Assembly (NCBI GenBank): GCA_003833135.1
Contig: QZLH01000074.1
Location: 123,845 to 139,287 of the forward strand
Origin: Oehlia diaphana
Taxonomy: Eukaryota > Glomeromycota > Glomeromycetes > Glomerales > Glomeraceae
Length of the DNA: 15,443 bases
Direction of reading: 5' to 3'
Shown here: positions 1 through 10,027 of the stretch, piece by piece
Numbering within the stretch: position 1 is the first letter of the stretch
Layout of the letters: every line of letters begins with the position of its first letter
The notes under the pieces: model-generated
Told to the model about the DNA's origin: nothing
Databases searched by the model: none
What the model saw: the letters and a program-made list of their open reading frames with translations, nothing else
Position numbers and translations under genes: made by a program

Positions 1-222
1 TTATAATATTTCTTTAGTGGATTTAATCAAAAAAAAAACACCTTAACGTTTTTTCTTAATTAAATTCATTAAAAAAAACGGTTAAACGGTCGGTTAACCA
101 GTCGGTCAAACAGTCGGTTAAACGGTTAGAAAAACGGTCAGACAAAATGGTCGGTCGGTCAAAGGCCCTTAACCGGTTATGACCGACCGATAACCGACCG
201 TGACCGACCGTTGCCATCCCTA
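1..222. mobile_element. Right end of a hAT-like DNA transposon (left part outside window)
   Basis: Read on the minus strand from base 222, the sequence begins TAGGGATGGCAAC and runs into many copies of CGGTCGGT/GGTCGGTTA (about 80-210). The TAGGGATGGCAA-type terminus with clustered short subterminal motifs is the usual form of a hAT element end. The motifs occur in both orientations: GGTCGGTCGGTC at 149-160 faces GACCGACC at 181-188 and again at 203-209, so the end can fold. The 8 bases just outside, CGTATGAC at 223-230, could be one target-site copy, but the partner copy would lie outside the window. No transposase reading frame is visible in this part. Class assignment rests on terminus form only. 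Confidence 0.5.
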
Positions 223-274
223 CGTATGACTATCGCAATTTTAAAAATTGTCATTTTTTTTGCACACCACTGTA
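223..274. mobile_element. Terminal inverted repeat of a Tc1/mariner-like element
   Basis: On the minus strand the sequence starts TA, then CAGTGGTGTGCAAAAAAAAT (272 downwards). This is the shape of a Tc1/mariner terminal repeat, CAGTGG(T/C)... next to a TA target dinucleotide (273-274). A perfect 15-base palindrome, CAATTTT-A-AAAATTG, lies at 236-250 inside it. It directly abuts the hAT-like terminus at 222, which suggests the hAT-like element jumped into the older Tc1-like one. The other end is not in the window, so this is a one-sided call. Confidence 0.45.
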
Positions 275-1212
275 TATTTCTGGGTCTTACCCTAACCTGC
301 TTACTTTAGCCTTAATACAAACACAACAAACACATATCCTATATGCAATATGATGGAATGTTATTATATAAATTTCGTAAATTGAGTCAGTGTAGAATTC
401 AGGATAATTTGGTTAAGGTTATCTTAAGGTGTAATAATAAGAGTTTCTCTGTGTACATAGTTTGGTCATAGTTTATAGCAACATTATTCTAATGACATTA
501 TTACTTATTATGATTAACTTACTCTATCATTTTTTCAATATAATCTTTTCACTCAAAATAATCAAAGTAATATTAATTTTCACTACCAGCTAATTATAAA
601 TAATTGTCATCATTTATTTTATCCTAATATTAAACCAGAATTCCAATAAACGATAAAAAAAGATAGAAACAATTTATCTATGCTTTTAGTAGTATACAGT
701 ACATCAAAGTATTAAATACTAAGTGAATGAAGTGAACTTTCACCATTTAAATTCTAGATAGGTTTTAATCTTTAATTGATTAATTTTTCTCAAATATACA
801 GTATTACAATAAAGACATTAATACTTTTTGAAGCAAAAAACTGAAATTTATGTTTTTTAATTACATTAACTAATGATTCTAAATAATTCATTAATATTCA
901 CTGGTCGAAGTGGTATGATTTCCACTATGGAAAAAAAAACCTTGGTATATGTGATTGAAACTTGTCCAATTTGCATAACATTTCCTTTTCACTTTCACAG
1001 AAACTGGAAACTTTGTTGAAATCTGCTGGCATACACTATGGAATCAAATGGGTTTCCACCAAAGTTTAATAGTATAAATTTCATGTAAACCATATCTCTT
1101 CACCTGTGATTAATAAAAATATTTGTTATCATAAAATAAATTCCTCAATATTAATACTCGAAATATAATAATATAAAACTTGGATATCATATAATTTTAT
1201 TGGTTACAGTAC
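275..1212. other. Gene-free A+T-rich stretch
   Basis: No reading frame, RNA gene or clear repeat could be supported here. A weak inverted pair (about 1006-1021 against 1050-1067, AAACTTTG...CAAAGTTT) is present but short and imperfect. Confidence 0.5.
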
Positions 1213-1986
1213 GATTTCCCGAATGCCTTTTTCCTGAATATATCTTTCCCGAAGTCATTTGCCTGAATGCCAAATTTCCAAACTGAATATTTTCCTGAAA
1301 TATACAATTTCCCGAATCCTTATTTCCCGAATCCCATTTCCTGAAGTCTAATTTTCCGAATCTTAAATCCCAATATCCTGAATCCCAATATCCCGAATTC
1401 AAATAATATCTTTAATTCAAATATCCTTAATTTAATATTCCGAATTCTAATATTCCGAATGGACATTTATCAAGTAAATATAATTAATTTATATTTATGA
1501 AGAAAAAGATTTAGTACAGGTACTGTACAAATTTCAAACAGATATTTTGACTGAATAATAAAATATGCTCGCTTTTGCATTATTTATTTAAGTACTTGTT
1601 TTAATACAAGTTAGTTTATTACATATTATATTTATATACACTATATATAATTTATTGATTAGTTTACTAAATAAAATAAAGGTTGAGTTTACTATTTATG
1701 AAATTAATAATTTTAATTTATGATGTAAAATTATACAAAATAATATTATATTCAGTAAAACGTCCATTCAGAATATCGGGGTTCATGATATTGGAGTTTG
1801 GGATAAAATAATTCAGGATAAAAGAATTCGGGAAATTGGATGTTTCATATAATTCCAGAAATTGAGATTCAGGAAATTGGCATTCGGTAAAATGGGAATT
1901 TCAGGAAATGATCAATTTCTGGAAGTAGGCATTCAGAAAATTGGATTCGGGAAAAGGATATTCAGGAAAATGGTATTCAGAAATGG
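1213..1986. mobile_element. Foldback-like element: long inverted arms made of short degenerate repeats
   Basis: The left arm (about 1213-1466) is a run of degenerate ~11-13 base units of the form TTTCCCGAATNCC or TTTCCTGAAT. The right arm (about 1757-1986) is the same in reverse complement (ATTCGGGAAATTGG). The arms are collinear, not just similar in composition. The inner ends read GAATGGACATTTA (from 1457) and, reversed, GAATGGACGTTTTA (from 1769). The outer ends match over about 50 bases with scattered changes (TTTTCCTGAATAT...CCCGAA). The core (about 1467-1756) is plain A+T-rich DNA with no gene. Long terminal repeats built from short tandem units are the hallmark of foldback elements. 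No target-site duplication is evident. A minus-strand frame across the left arm yields a repetitive SG-rich peptide, taken as a by-product of the repeats. Confidence 0.6.
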
Positions 1987-3085
1987 TCCGACAAGGATTT
2001 ATATTCATCTATTTTATTCTTCAGAATAAACAAAATTTTGCGAGTTGTAGTAAGAGAAGTTTGTAAATTGCCAAATAATTAATTCTTTTCTTTTTTATAA
2101 TATGTTCCTCTATATAAGGGAAAATATCTTCACTTTTATCTCTCATTCTAGTAATAATTACCAATATTATAGTAAAAGTAATTTATGAATTCTTTAAAAA
2201 TGCTTCTAAATCACTTCTATTAGTTATAAGACTCAAATAAATACAACCCAGTAAATAGTTCTTGGATAAATTTGTACCAAATGGGCTTGAAGACTTGGAC
2301 GCTATTTAACTGAAATTTAGTATTCTTTAAATAATTTCATAAAAACAGCACGTAATATAAGTAAACAAACTTCTATAAAAACTTATCTCCTTTATTTAAT
2401 TTTCTTCTTTCAATTTCTAAGGCTACTAATATAAAATATAATTATTAATATTTTTAATAAAAAATTTATATAAATTAAATAGTATATGAAAACAGACCGA
2501 TATTTTTACTCAAGTTGCGAGCGTTGGTTTCACAGCTACCTAATGAGCGTAAAGTATTATTATGAGGTTGGTTGTGGCGTTGAGTTCAGGCATAGAAATC
2601 ATGGCTGGATTCAACCGCAAATTCAGCTGCTAGGTTATCTAACTGCTTTAAAAATTGAAAACATCAAGGTACTATGAAAAGTACTTTGAAATCACCATTG
2701 AGGTCGTGCTAGAATTGCCTTACACGAAATATTGAACAAAAATATGTTTGATCGACATCATTTTGAAAACGTGACTTTTATTTTACATGATCTTAGATTA
2801 TTCAGACTTACCAACTAAAAGAAATTACAAAATAATTTATTAAAGAATTTAGTTAGTTTAAATTATATGTAAAATTCATAATAATAAGTAATGATAAAAT
2901 TAAATAATTTAATTATTAGTTTAATGAAACTTAATGACGTCAAAACCGGTTCAGTGAAATGAAACACAACATACAGAATGACTATGCTTACTTTTTTTGA
3001 TCCTTATAAAATTATAAATCAAATTATTATGTTACCTAAGGCCTAATTATTATTTTTTTTTTTTCAAAAAAAACAAAGGTTAGTT
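1987..3085. other. Gene-poor A+T-rich stretch
   Basis: Nothing firm is seen. A 63-codon frame at 2486-2677 (+) lies in a patch slightly richer in G+C (about 2490-2640). It has no motif that I recognise, no obvious introns and no start context, so it is not called a gene. Homopolymer A and T runs are frequent, notably around 3050-3075. Confidence 0.4.
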
Positions 3086-3087
3086 TA

Positions 3088-3751
3088 CGCCAACTCATGA
3101 TGTCAATTAATGCAGAAACCCGTTTGCGCTTACCTTTTTTAAATCGATGATCATTTCTCAATTAATTGCCTCACAATTTAAAATTTTTTTTTGTAATACT
3201 GGAATTACGATGTCTCTAATAGAATTTATAATATAGAGTTACATTCGCATCTCGTATTCGCAAATTTAATCAATTAGCAGTACAGTACATTCTTATGATG
3301 AGAATAAAGCGTATTTTAAGTTCATTACTGAAATAAAAAAATATTTATATAATATATTATAATTATTTAAAAAAAATTCCATAATTCAATGAAAATATTA
3401 TTTATTGATTAACTCCTGTTAAACAGAGAAAAAAACAATTCATGAATATGCAGACAAATCTAGACTTTATTTTATAATAAATGAATCGAGACCTTAAATT
3501 TATCGCACGGGAACTTAACTATTGTACTATTAATTTATAAATTTAAACATTAAAATAAATTAACGTTTTACAATAAAAAATTTTCATATGATTGAAGCAC
3601 GCCAACATGCCACACTCACTTACATTTTTATTGAAATTGACCTTTTTAAATTTTATTATTATTTTTATTTAACATTTTGCAATAAAAAAAAATTTTCATG
3701 TGATTCACGCCAAACTCGCTATTTTCTAAATCGATGATCATTTCTCAATTA
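3088..3751. repeat. Repeated non-coding module upstream of the channel-like gene
   Basis: A 25-base string, TAAATCGATGATCATTTCTC followed by AATTA, is identical at 3140-3164 and 3727-3751. A second shared piece, TTTTRCAATAAAAA...TTTTCATRTGATT followed by CACGCCAA, occurs at about 3567-3606 and 3674-3712. The CGCCAA motif with following CTC also appears near 3089. The pieces recur in a similar order, suggesting two or three diverged copies of one module spread over about 650 bp. Whether this is satellite debris or regulatory DNA cannot be told from one window. Confidence 0.5.
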
Positions 3752-3944
3752 GCTTTTAAATAAAAAAAAGATAACCTATCATAACAGATAATGTTATTAT
3801 AACCTGGGTACAACAAATACTTAAACTATTTTATGGGGTTGTATCCCCACACTTTTATGCATATGCCATATTTTGCTTTATTTAAGCACTCTTTTTTTTG
3901 CATATGATGCTGCTGAATTTTCACATTCTTCACTTTTTTTAAAA

Positions 3945-3963
3945 AAATAAATAAATAAATAAA
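3945..3963 (+). repeat. AAAT microsatellite abutting the start codon
   Basis: About four and a half AAAT/TAAA units sit immediately before the ATG at 3965, so they would lie in the 5' untranslated leader. A TATTTAAG string at 3879-3886 is a weak TATA-like candidate about 80 bases before the start. There is no direct evidence of promoter activity. Confidence 0.45.
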
Positions 3964-3964
3964 C

Positions 3965-6900
3965 ATGAACGACGCTGCGATTAACATCAATGAAATTGAC
4001 GACGATAAAATTGATATTAATAATGATATTGATAAACCACATAACAATAAACCTATTACTAGAATAGGTGTGTCACCAAATGGAAAATATTACGTTACTT
4101 ATAGAGAAGACGGTAATGGTTCAATTATCGGTTGGAATATTAAAAGTATAGATGAAAATGATGAACTTGGACCAGGATTCAAATTAAGTAAATCAAGTAC
4201 ATTTGGATATTTATACCAAATTTGTGTTTCTGATTATAAGGAACTTGCGTATATTAATGAGTCCCGCAACATAGGTAACTAAAGCTCAACTGGTAGTGAT
4301 TGTCACCATATCAGCATTATGATGTACTTTTGTCCAGAATTAAAATACTGGCCGACATTACATCATAATTTTACCGCTGGTGACAATCACCACTGGTGAT
4401 ATTTAGCAATACCCATAATTAATATCAAAATTTAATTATTGTAATTAATGTTTGTTTTATTAGAAATTTACGATATGTTGAATGATGAACAAAAAATTAA
4501 ATTAGATTGTGGCTATCTCTTTTCCAAATATGGTTATGCTACCTTTAACTTAAAAGGTGATTTTATCTTATACGAAATGGATGATAATATTATTTTTGTT
4601 TATTCCACACAAACTAAAATTAACAAACGGAAGTGTAAAAAGTGGAAATGTGAAAGAATGTATAAGATACCGAAAAATTTCGAGCTTATTAGCATATCAA
4701 AATATGATAAACTCTATTTATTTTCGAATAATTCAATTTATGTATGGGACCTTGTTACTAAAAAAGGTACAAAAATATGTGGTTTTGACGAAGAGATAAA
4801 ATATACTTTTTACAGTGAGGTAATAAAATATTATTGAAATTTTTTGCCTTGTAAAATGAAAAAATATTTTATTAACTAATATTTTTTTTATTATACATAA
4901 TTTAAGTCAAATATCAAAATTTCTTGTAATGAGGAGTTTGTTTGTATAGGAATCAATAATAAAATTATTATTTATTCGATTGAGTTAAAAATTCTTATTG
5001 CTTCTTTGGATATTAATGAAGGTAATTATTCTTCAAGGTAAAAAGTTGTGAAATTCTTACAATACTATATTAATTATTCTTCTCTTTATTTATCATTAGA
5101 TATTCACCTACATAATTTTAGTCATGCCGCTTTGATCCCCTTATTAATTTCTTTATTAAATGGTAGTACTATTATGAAACATTGTTGGAATGAATTTTTA
5201 GACCGTTTAAAAGGCAAACACCAATTATCAATAGAATATCAGACTCATGAAAGTTTCCCAGATAATTTTCATGTTACATCTGAATATGCAATTAGAATTC
5301 TAGATGGGCATGTTTGGAAGATTAAACTTGAAGAAATTTTAGTAAATATGAATTTGTTATCCGGAAATCCTGATGAAATGGTTGAAAGCTGGTACTTTAA
5401 TGATGAAACGTATGAAACTTATGATCACTTGAATCTTAACTTATTGAATTCACATTTAGTTACTGTACGAGAATTATTTAAAGTTAATATAGATAAAAGT
5501 AAATTACACATACAACAAGAATGGCCTTCTAATTTAATTAAATGGACAATTTATATTAGGAACGGAATATTTAAGCTGCAAGTTTTTAAAAATAATGGTG
5601 ATTTTATTTGTGAAAAAGTTGAAAGTTGGGATTATAGTGCAAGTTTAATTGAAAGTAAGCTACACAATGATAGTGATATAATTGTATTGGCAACAAATGG
5701 TCTTTATATTTATCATTTAGATGAAATTAACAAATCCATTTCTTTAAACTACTATTATTATATGAAGACAAAAAATTTAAAAAATTATATAAAATTATTT
5801 TCTGGACCTACTTTACCTTTACCAAATTATGAAAGTTTCAAATTGAATGATAAATGGGTTTTACGTGTAAAAGATAATAAGGAAAGTCTTCTAAAATATG
5901 GCATTGAATTATTAACATTTGCAATTGAAGATCATAGATTAGACTTAATAGATGATATCTATAAAAAATGCATAGATTATTTTAAAGAGGATTTAAGGAA
6001 TAATAGATTGTTTTTAAGTATTATTACTTCTACAATGCCATTATTAAATGAATATTATCCAGAATATATTTCAAGATATTCATCAGAAACTATTATGATC
6101 ATAGATTCTGCTTTATATAGTACAAAATATATGAATAACAATTTACATCTCCATTCTTTTCAGTATCTTCAAATAGTTAATTTAACCAAGTCAATTTGGT
6201 GGTTAAAATATAATTGTTTAATAATGAAATTAAAAAAATATTGGAAAATTCATGCAATACTAATTATTATTCAATTTTTAATATTATTACCCCTTTTACC
6301 AATTTATTTTATTACATTTTACATATTATCAAGACATCATCTTATTAATGATATTAAAAAAAGTGATATGTTTTCTATTTATTTTCTTATTCTTGATAAA
6401 ATTTCTTTAAAAATTTCAAAGTATTCAAAACATACAACACCAATGTTTACTTTTATGAATCCTTATATTAAATTTGTTAACTATCCACAGAATTATAATT
6501 GGTTTTTAGAATTAATTATGCCTCATTATAGTCCATTTGTTAAAACAATAAGTAGAGATATCTATAAAACATGGAGTGGGGAGACACTAATTAACTTTAA
6601 ATGGAATAAATATGGAAAATATTATTATTCAATAATCTGGATTGGGTTTATGTTTTTACTTGGATGTTTTACTGCTGCTGCAACGATTCCTCAACAATAC
6701 ATTAATGATGGTATTCAAAAACAACTTTTAATTACCTCAATCATACTTGGATTTATTCATTTGAGTTTTGAAATACGTCAGATTATCTATGATCCTATTA
6801 AATGGATCAGTGATATTTGGAATATATTTGGTATGTAACAAATATTTTAATTACTTTGTATCATTCAGTTAATAAAGAAAATTTTTATTAATTATTATTA

Positions 6901-7976
6901 TTATTTAATATTACAGATTTAATTGCATTCTTACTTCCAATTTACACTTCTATTTATTGGCTTCAAACAAATAATAGAAATATTCAATTAATTTCTTTTT
7001 CATGTTTATTTTTGGATATAAAGTTTTTATTATTTTTTAGAGTATTTGAATCTTTTGGTGTATACTTTGCAATAATTATTAGTGTCGGAAAACAAGTTGC
7101 TTCTTTTTTATTTGTTTTGTTTATTATTATAGTTAGTTTTGCGCACACATTTTATATTTTATTATCACCGGAACTTAACTTTTCTTATGAAGAATATATA
7201 AATAATAATGATCCAAATAACCCTTGGAATCTAGCTACTGCCTATCACCAAGTGTTTGGAAATGGAACTATTGATCCAAATCCATTTATGATTCAACCAC
7301 CTGATGAAAATACAAACATGTTTGTAGATTTTGGGACTTCTATTTTTGCAATGTATTTATTCTTAACAGGTAAACAAAAATTGATTTTAAAAATATGTTG
7401 AAATATTGGAAAATTTTAATATTATATTATTATTTGTAATAGGTGATTCAGGCGCACTATCCAATTGGACATATAAAAACAATCCATCACTTGTAATATT
7501 GATTGTTTTGTTCTCATTGTTGATTGTTGTATATCTTATGAATTTATTTATTGGATTACTTAGTAATGCAATTGAAAAAGATAATAATAGAGTCTCATTT
7601 TTAATACAGAAAGCAGAGGTATTCTACCTTTCATCATTATATTGGTTTAGTTATTGCAAAAATACTAAAATTTGTTAATTTTCTTAAAGATTCTAGCTGA
7701 AATTGAATTATTTTACCTATTACCACATCAAAGACGTTGGAACGAATGGTTTCCTAAAGTGATGTATGTAAATTTAATAATTTAATTTTGTTTTTATGTA
7801 AATAAATTGTTTGGTTTTTTTTTTAATCTATTTATAAAATTTATTTTTTAAGATACTATTATGCTGATTTTGATAAGACTCGACAAGAAATTAAGGAAAT
7901 GATTAAAGAGGGAGAATGGAATACAGATGAATTTTCAGAATTAAAGCAGAAGTTATTGAATAAACTCAAAATATAA
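3965..7976 (+). CDS. WD40-like repeat and ion-transport-domain membrane protein, 8 exons
   Basis: Exons 3965-4274, 4464-4819, 4907-5021, 5100-6830, 6917-7369, 7443-7618, 7690-7763 and 7853-7976 join into 1,112 codons; every intron is GT...AG and every phase matches. Residues about 20-260 hold WD40/beta-propeller-like blades (for example IIGWNIKS near 53, IYVWDLVTKKG near 193, IIIYSIEL near 243). A soluble linker follows. Hydrophobic segments lie near 644-672, 770-790, 803-821, 838-855 and 896-918. Next come a pore-loop-like stretch containing TGDSGALSNW (987-996) and a last helix, about 1003-1030, ending NLFIGLLSNAI. The order of helices, pore loop and helix resembles the Ion_trans/TRP-like fold, so a plasma- or organelle-membrane cation channel with a sensor propeller is inferred. 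The short acidic start MNDAAININE and the Lys/Glu-rich tail look natural. Ion selectivity and gating are unknown. Similar proteins form a large family in Rhizophagus. Confidence 0.82.
4286..4399. mobile_element. 114-bp inverted-repeat element (MITE-like) within intron 1
   Basis: The 41-base arms 4286-4326 and 4359-4399 are inverted copies with roughly nine mismatches, separated by 32 bases. The conserved core is GTGATTGTCACC against GGTGACAATCAC. Intron 1 (4275-4463) is 189 bp, while the gene's other six introns are 71-89 bp. Removing the element leaves 75 bp, so a later insertion into a normal intron explains the size. No clear target duplication is seen. The reversed right arm contains CAGTGGTG, also found at the start of the Tc1-like end near 272, but the shared string is short. 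The pre-mRNA could fold into a strong hairpin here. Confidence 0.6.
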
Positions 7977-8255
7977 CACAAGTAATATATTTCTGTTGAT
8001 GAAACTACTTTATGACGAAGTTTGTTATATAGTAATTTTCACATGATTGTAAAAATTTATCAATAGTTTTAATAGTTGATAAATAGATAGCTAGCTTGTT
8101 ATGACTTTTTATACTAATTTGATCACTGGAATTATAGAGTATTATCTTTCATAGTTCATATAATGAGGATGGACCAGTTTGTAATCAATTATAAAGTATA
8201 TTTATTATTATTTTCATCATAAATAGAAATTTGAATTAATTGTGTTTTCCAGATT
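7977..8255. other. 3' flank of the channel-like gene, no gene seen
   Basis: A+T-rich DNA after the TAA stop. No canonical AATAAA was found close to the stop, so the polyadenylation site cannot be placed. Confidence 0.4.
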
Positions 8256-8558
8256 TTATATGTTTATACAGGACCCTAAATATATATATCTCCGGGAGTA
8301 GTCCGTTTTACGCATTTCTTTAGGGCCGGAATTAAGATAATGTGAGCCAGTATCTAAACAGGGCAATGAAATTTGACCGGAATTATCAAGATCTACATAA
8401 TTATTTTGTCCCTACGCAAGTTCAGATCTGAGATTGTGAGCTAATTTGTTGAACAAACGCAGTTGTTGTTTTATCCAATCTGACTCATTTTCAATTAAAT
8501 GTCTTTGTAAATAATTAACTAGTTCTTGAAGGTGAAGGCTAATGTATATTTCGGTCAT
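8256..8558 (-). pseudogene. Broken BTB/BACK-like fragment joined to an unidentified block
   Basis: Reading leftward from an ATG at 8558, one frame stays open for 100 codons to a TAA at 8256-8258, apart from a single TAG at 8412-8414. The first half includes HLQELVNYLQRHLIENESDW, which resembles the end of the BTB domain and BACK entry of the many BTB proteins in Glomeromycotina. Upstream (about 8590-8625, minus strand) another frame gives ILQAAS, plausibly the preceding helix after a frameshift. The half beyond the TAG contains GPKEMRKTDYSRRYIYLGS and is not recognised. It lies in a patch richer in G+C that also shows the short repeats CCGGAATTA (8326 and 8378) and GGACCCTAAA/TTTAGGGCCG inverted at 8271-8328. 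It may be a dispersed repeat fused to the BTB remnant. No complete gene can be built. Confidence 0.42.
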
Positions 8559-8639
8559 GTATATACTTGGTTATTTTAAATTCAATCTTTATACTTGCTG
8601 CTTGCAGGATTTGTATGTTTATATTATTTGGTCATTTTC

Positions 8640-9429
8640 ATATTTATTACATAATGTAGTCGTTTTAAACCGATTATCACAATAAAATTCTTTTCCTATT
8701 GTCAAATCTCACTAATTGTCCGGAGCAAAATGATCTAATATATGTCTACGCACTATGAAAAATGATCAATCACATGAATTTCTCTATCCCCGGCACAAAC
8801 TCTGTATTATTAGCTTTTTATGTATTGCTCAGTGTCCTTATTATTTAATTGTAGGGAGAATTTATTTATAATTAAATTTATTATAATTTTATTTATAATT
8901 TTCGTGATACTAATTTGATGTAAATTTCAAACATTAAATCATGATAATTAAACAATCTCTTTAAGAAATGGTATTTAAGATAAATCAAAACAAGTTATTT
9001 ATTATATTATTAATATATGAATTGAATGTTATATTATGCATTTTTTAATATATATATTTTTATATTTTAATTGTTCATTTTTGATTTTCTGAAATATTGA
9101 TGAGATTTTATTTGTTTTAAAGGCTTTTGTTAATTAATGAAAAAAAAAAAAATAAATTTGTTATTTTGAACAAATATTTAACAGTGTAAAATATAAATAA
9201 TAATAGTGTATTTTTTCAATTAATATATTCTAATTCCATTAACTTATATTTTAGGAAATTTGAATGTAGAAAAATTTGAAATAATTCTTTTAAATGTTTC
9301 AATTAATTTAACATACTATTGTGACATAATTTCTGTCATGGTTTATCATATTATTTCTTGAAGTTTCAACCAGTTTATTGAACGGAATATTCAAAATAAC
9401 TAAAATAACTGAAGATCATTTCAACCATA
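8640..9429. other. Gene-free A+T-rich stretch
   Basis: Very low G+C with poly-A (about 9140-9152) and (TA)n-rich patches near 9040-9060. No supportable reading frame, RNA gene or inverted repeat was found. Confidence 0.45.
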
Positions 9430-10027
9430 ATGGACAATAAAAAGATATTGCAAAAGCTTTTAAAGACATACCGTTTAGCTAAGGTTAAGTCTAGATTTGT
9501 GAAACTTAAGAAAGATACAATTTTTGATCAAGATAAGGATCATATTATTCATTTCATAAATTTTGCTTCAATTGATATTAATGAAATAGATGAAATAAGA
9601 TGAAATAAGATGAAGATGGGATTTTATTGTGAGTTTATAATGAATATCTTAACATGTACACGTTATACAGATTTAATACTATATTTTCTAATATTGAATT
9701 GTATAAAAATGGCCTGTTATAGTTCATCAGCCCATACTTTTATGGAATTATATTATTAAAAGATTTATTAATAATGATTATAAATATGAAAATAAATGTT
9801 TGGAGAATAATCAATTATTGGAAAAAATGACTATAATAGACCAGAAAGAGAAGAATAGGAGGAAGTTTATATCAGTATCCAAAAGGTGCTGTTGCCTGTG
9901 CAAATTGTATATTGATTTTGCACGAAGTAAAGAATATAATATTATTATTTCTGAAAAAATAAGAAAAAATATAATGAATGGAAACTTCCACATGTTGCAG
10001 ATAACAACTTTAAGATTTAATCACTAA
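9430..10027 (+). pseudogene. Pseudogene related to OTT_1508-like deaminases
   Basis: An N-terminal frame (9430-9603) reads MDNKKILQKLLKTYRLAK... to an in-frame TGA at 9601. A GTGAGT donor at 9629 and an ATAG acceptor ending at 9722 would join in phase to a second exon with ILLWNYIIKRFINNDYKYEN and then SVSKRCCCLCKLYIDFARSK. The CxxC pair (CCLC) resembles the zinc-binding cysteines of nucleic-acid-deaminase-fold proteins of the OTT_1508 type, which are abundant in Rhizophagus. After YNIIISEK the frame shifts: the +2 frame continues NEWKLPHVADNNFKI to a stop at 10018-10020. At least two lesions therefore exist, the TGA within a 10-base tandem repeat and the frameshift near 9955-9975. The position where a catalytic H-x-E might sit reads HQP. 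Family assignment is from motif resemblance. Confidence 0.5.
9589..9618 (+). repeat. Tandem ATGAAATAAG repeat carrying the premature stop
   Basis: Three to four copies of a ~10-base unit (ATGAAATAG, ATGAAATAAG, ATGAAATAAG, ATGAAGATGG) lie end to end. Because 10 is not a multiple of 3, gain or loss of units shifts the frame; one repeat junction creates the TGA at 9601-9603 in the deaminase-like pseudogene. Confidence 0.6.

Noticed and set aside
1187..1402. Minus-strand 71-codon frame giving a repetitive SG/DSGYW peptide, like pentapeptide repeats
   Set aside because: It lies wholly in one arm of the inverted-repeat element; its periodicity comes from the DNA units and the other arm is broken in the same frame.
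2486..2677. 63-codon frame in a slightly G+C-richer patch
   Set aside because: No recognisable motif, splice partner or repeat; a frame of this length is not enough on its own.
3835..3848. GGGGTTGTATCCCC hairpin before the channel-like gene
   Set aside because: A four-base stem is too short to support a regulatory or terminator call.
3826..4047. Minus-strand hydrophobic 73-codon frame
   Set aside because: It overlaps the first exon of the well-supported channel-like gene on the other strand; the hydrophobic residues are the complement of Asp/Asn/Ile codons.
4557..4799. Second plus-strand frame within exon 2
   Set aside because: It is an out-of-frame shadow of the channel-like gene, whose own frame continues the WD40-like pattern and joins in phase with its neighbours.
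5048..5099. Start of the long exon-4 frame at 5048
   Set aside because: This part is intron 3: a TTATTTATCATTAG acceptor ends at 5099, and joining from the donor at 5022 gives a continuous protein in phase.
7619..7678. Read-through after exon 6 to the TAA at 7676
   Set aside because: A GT at 7619 and AG at 7688-7689 remove 71 bp in phase 0 and reveal a further natural coding tail in exons 7 and 8.
8401..8450. Possible tRNA or tRNA-derived B box around AGTTCAGATCTGAG
   Set aside because: The match to GGTTCGANTCC is poor, and no acceptor stem, anticodon arm or A box could be drawn.
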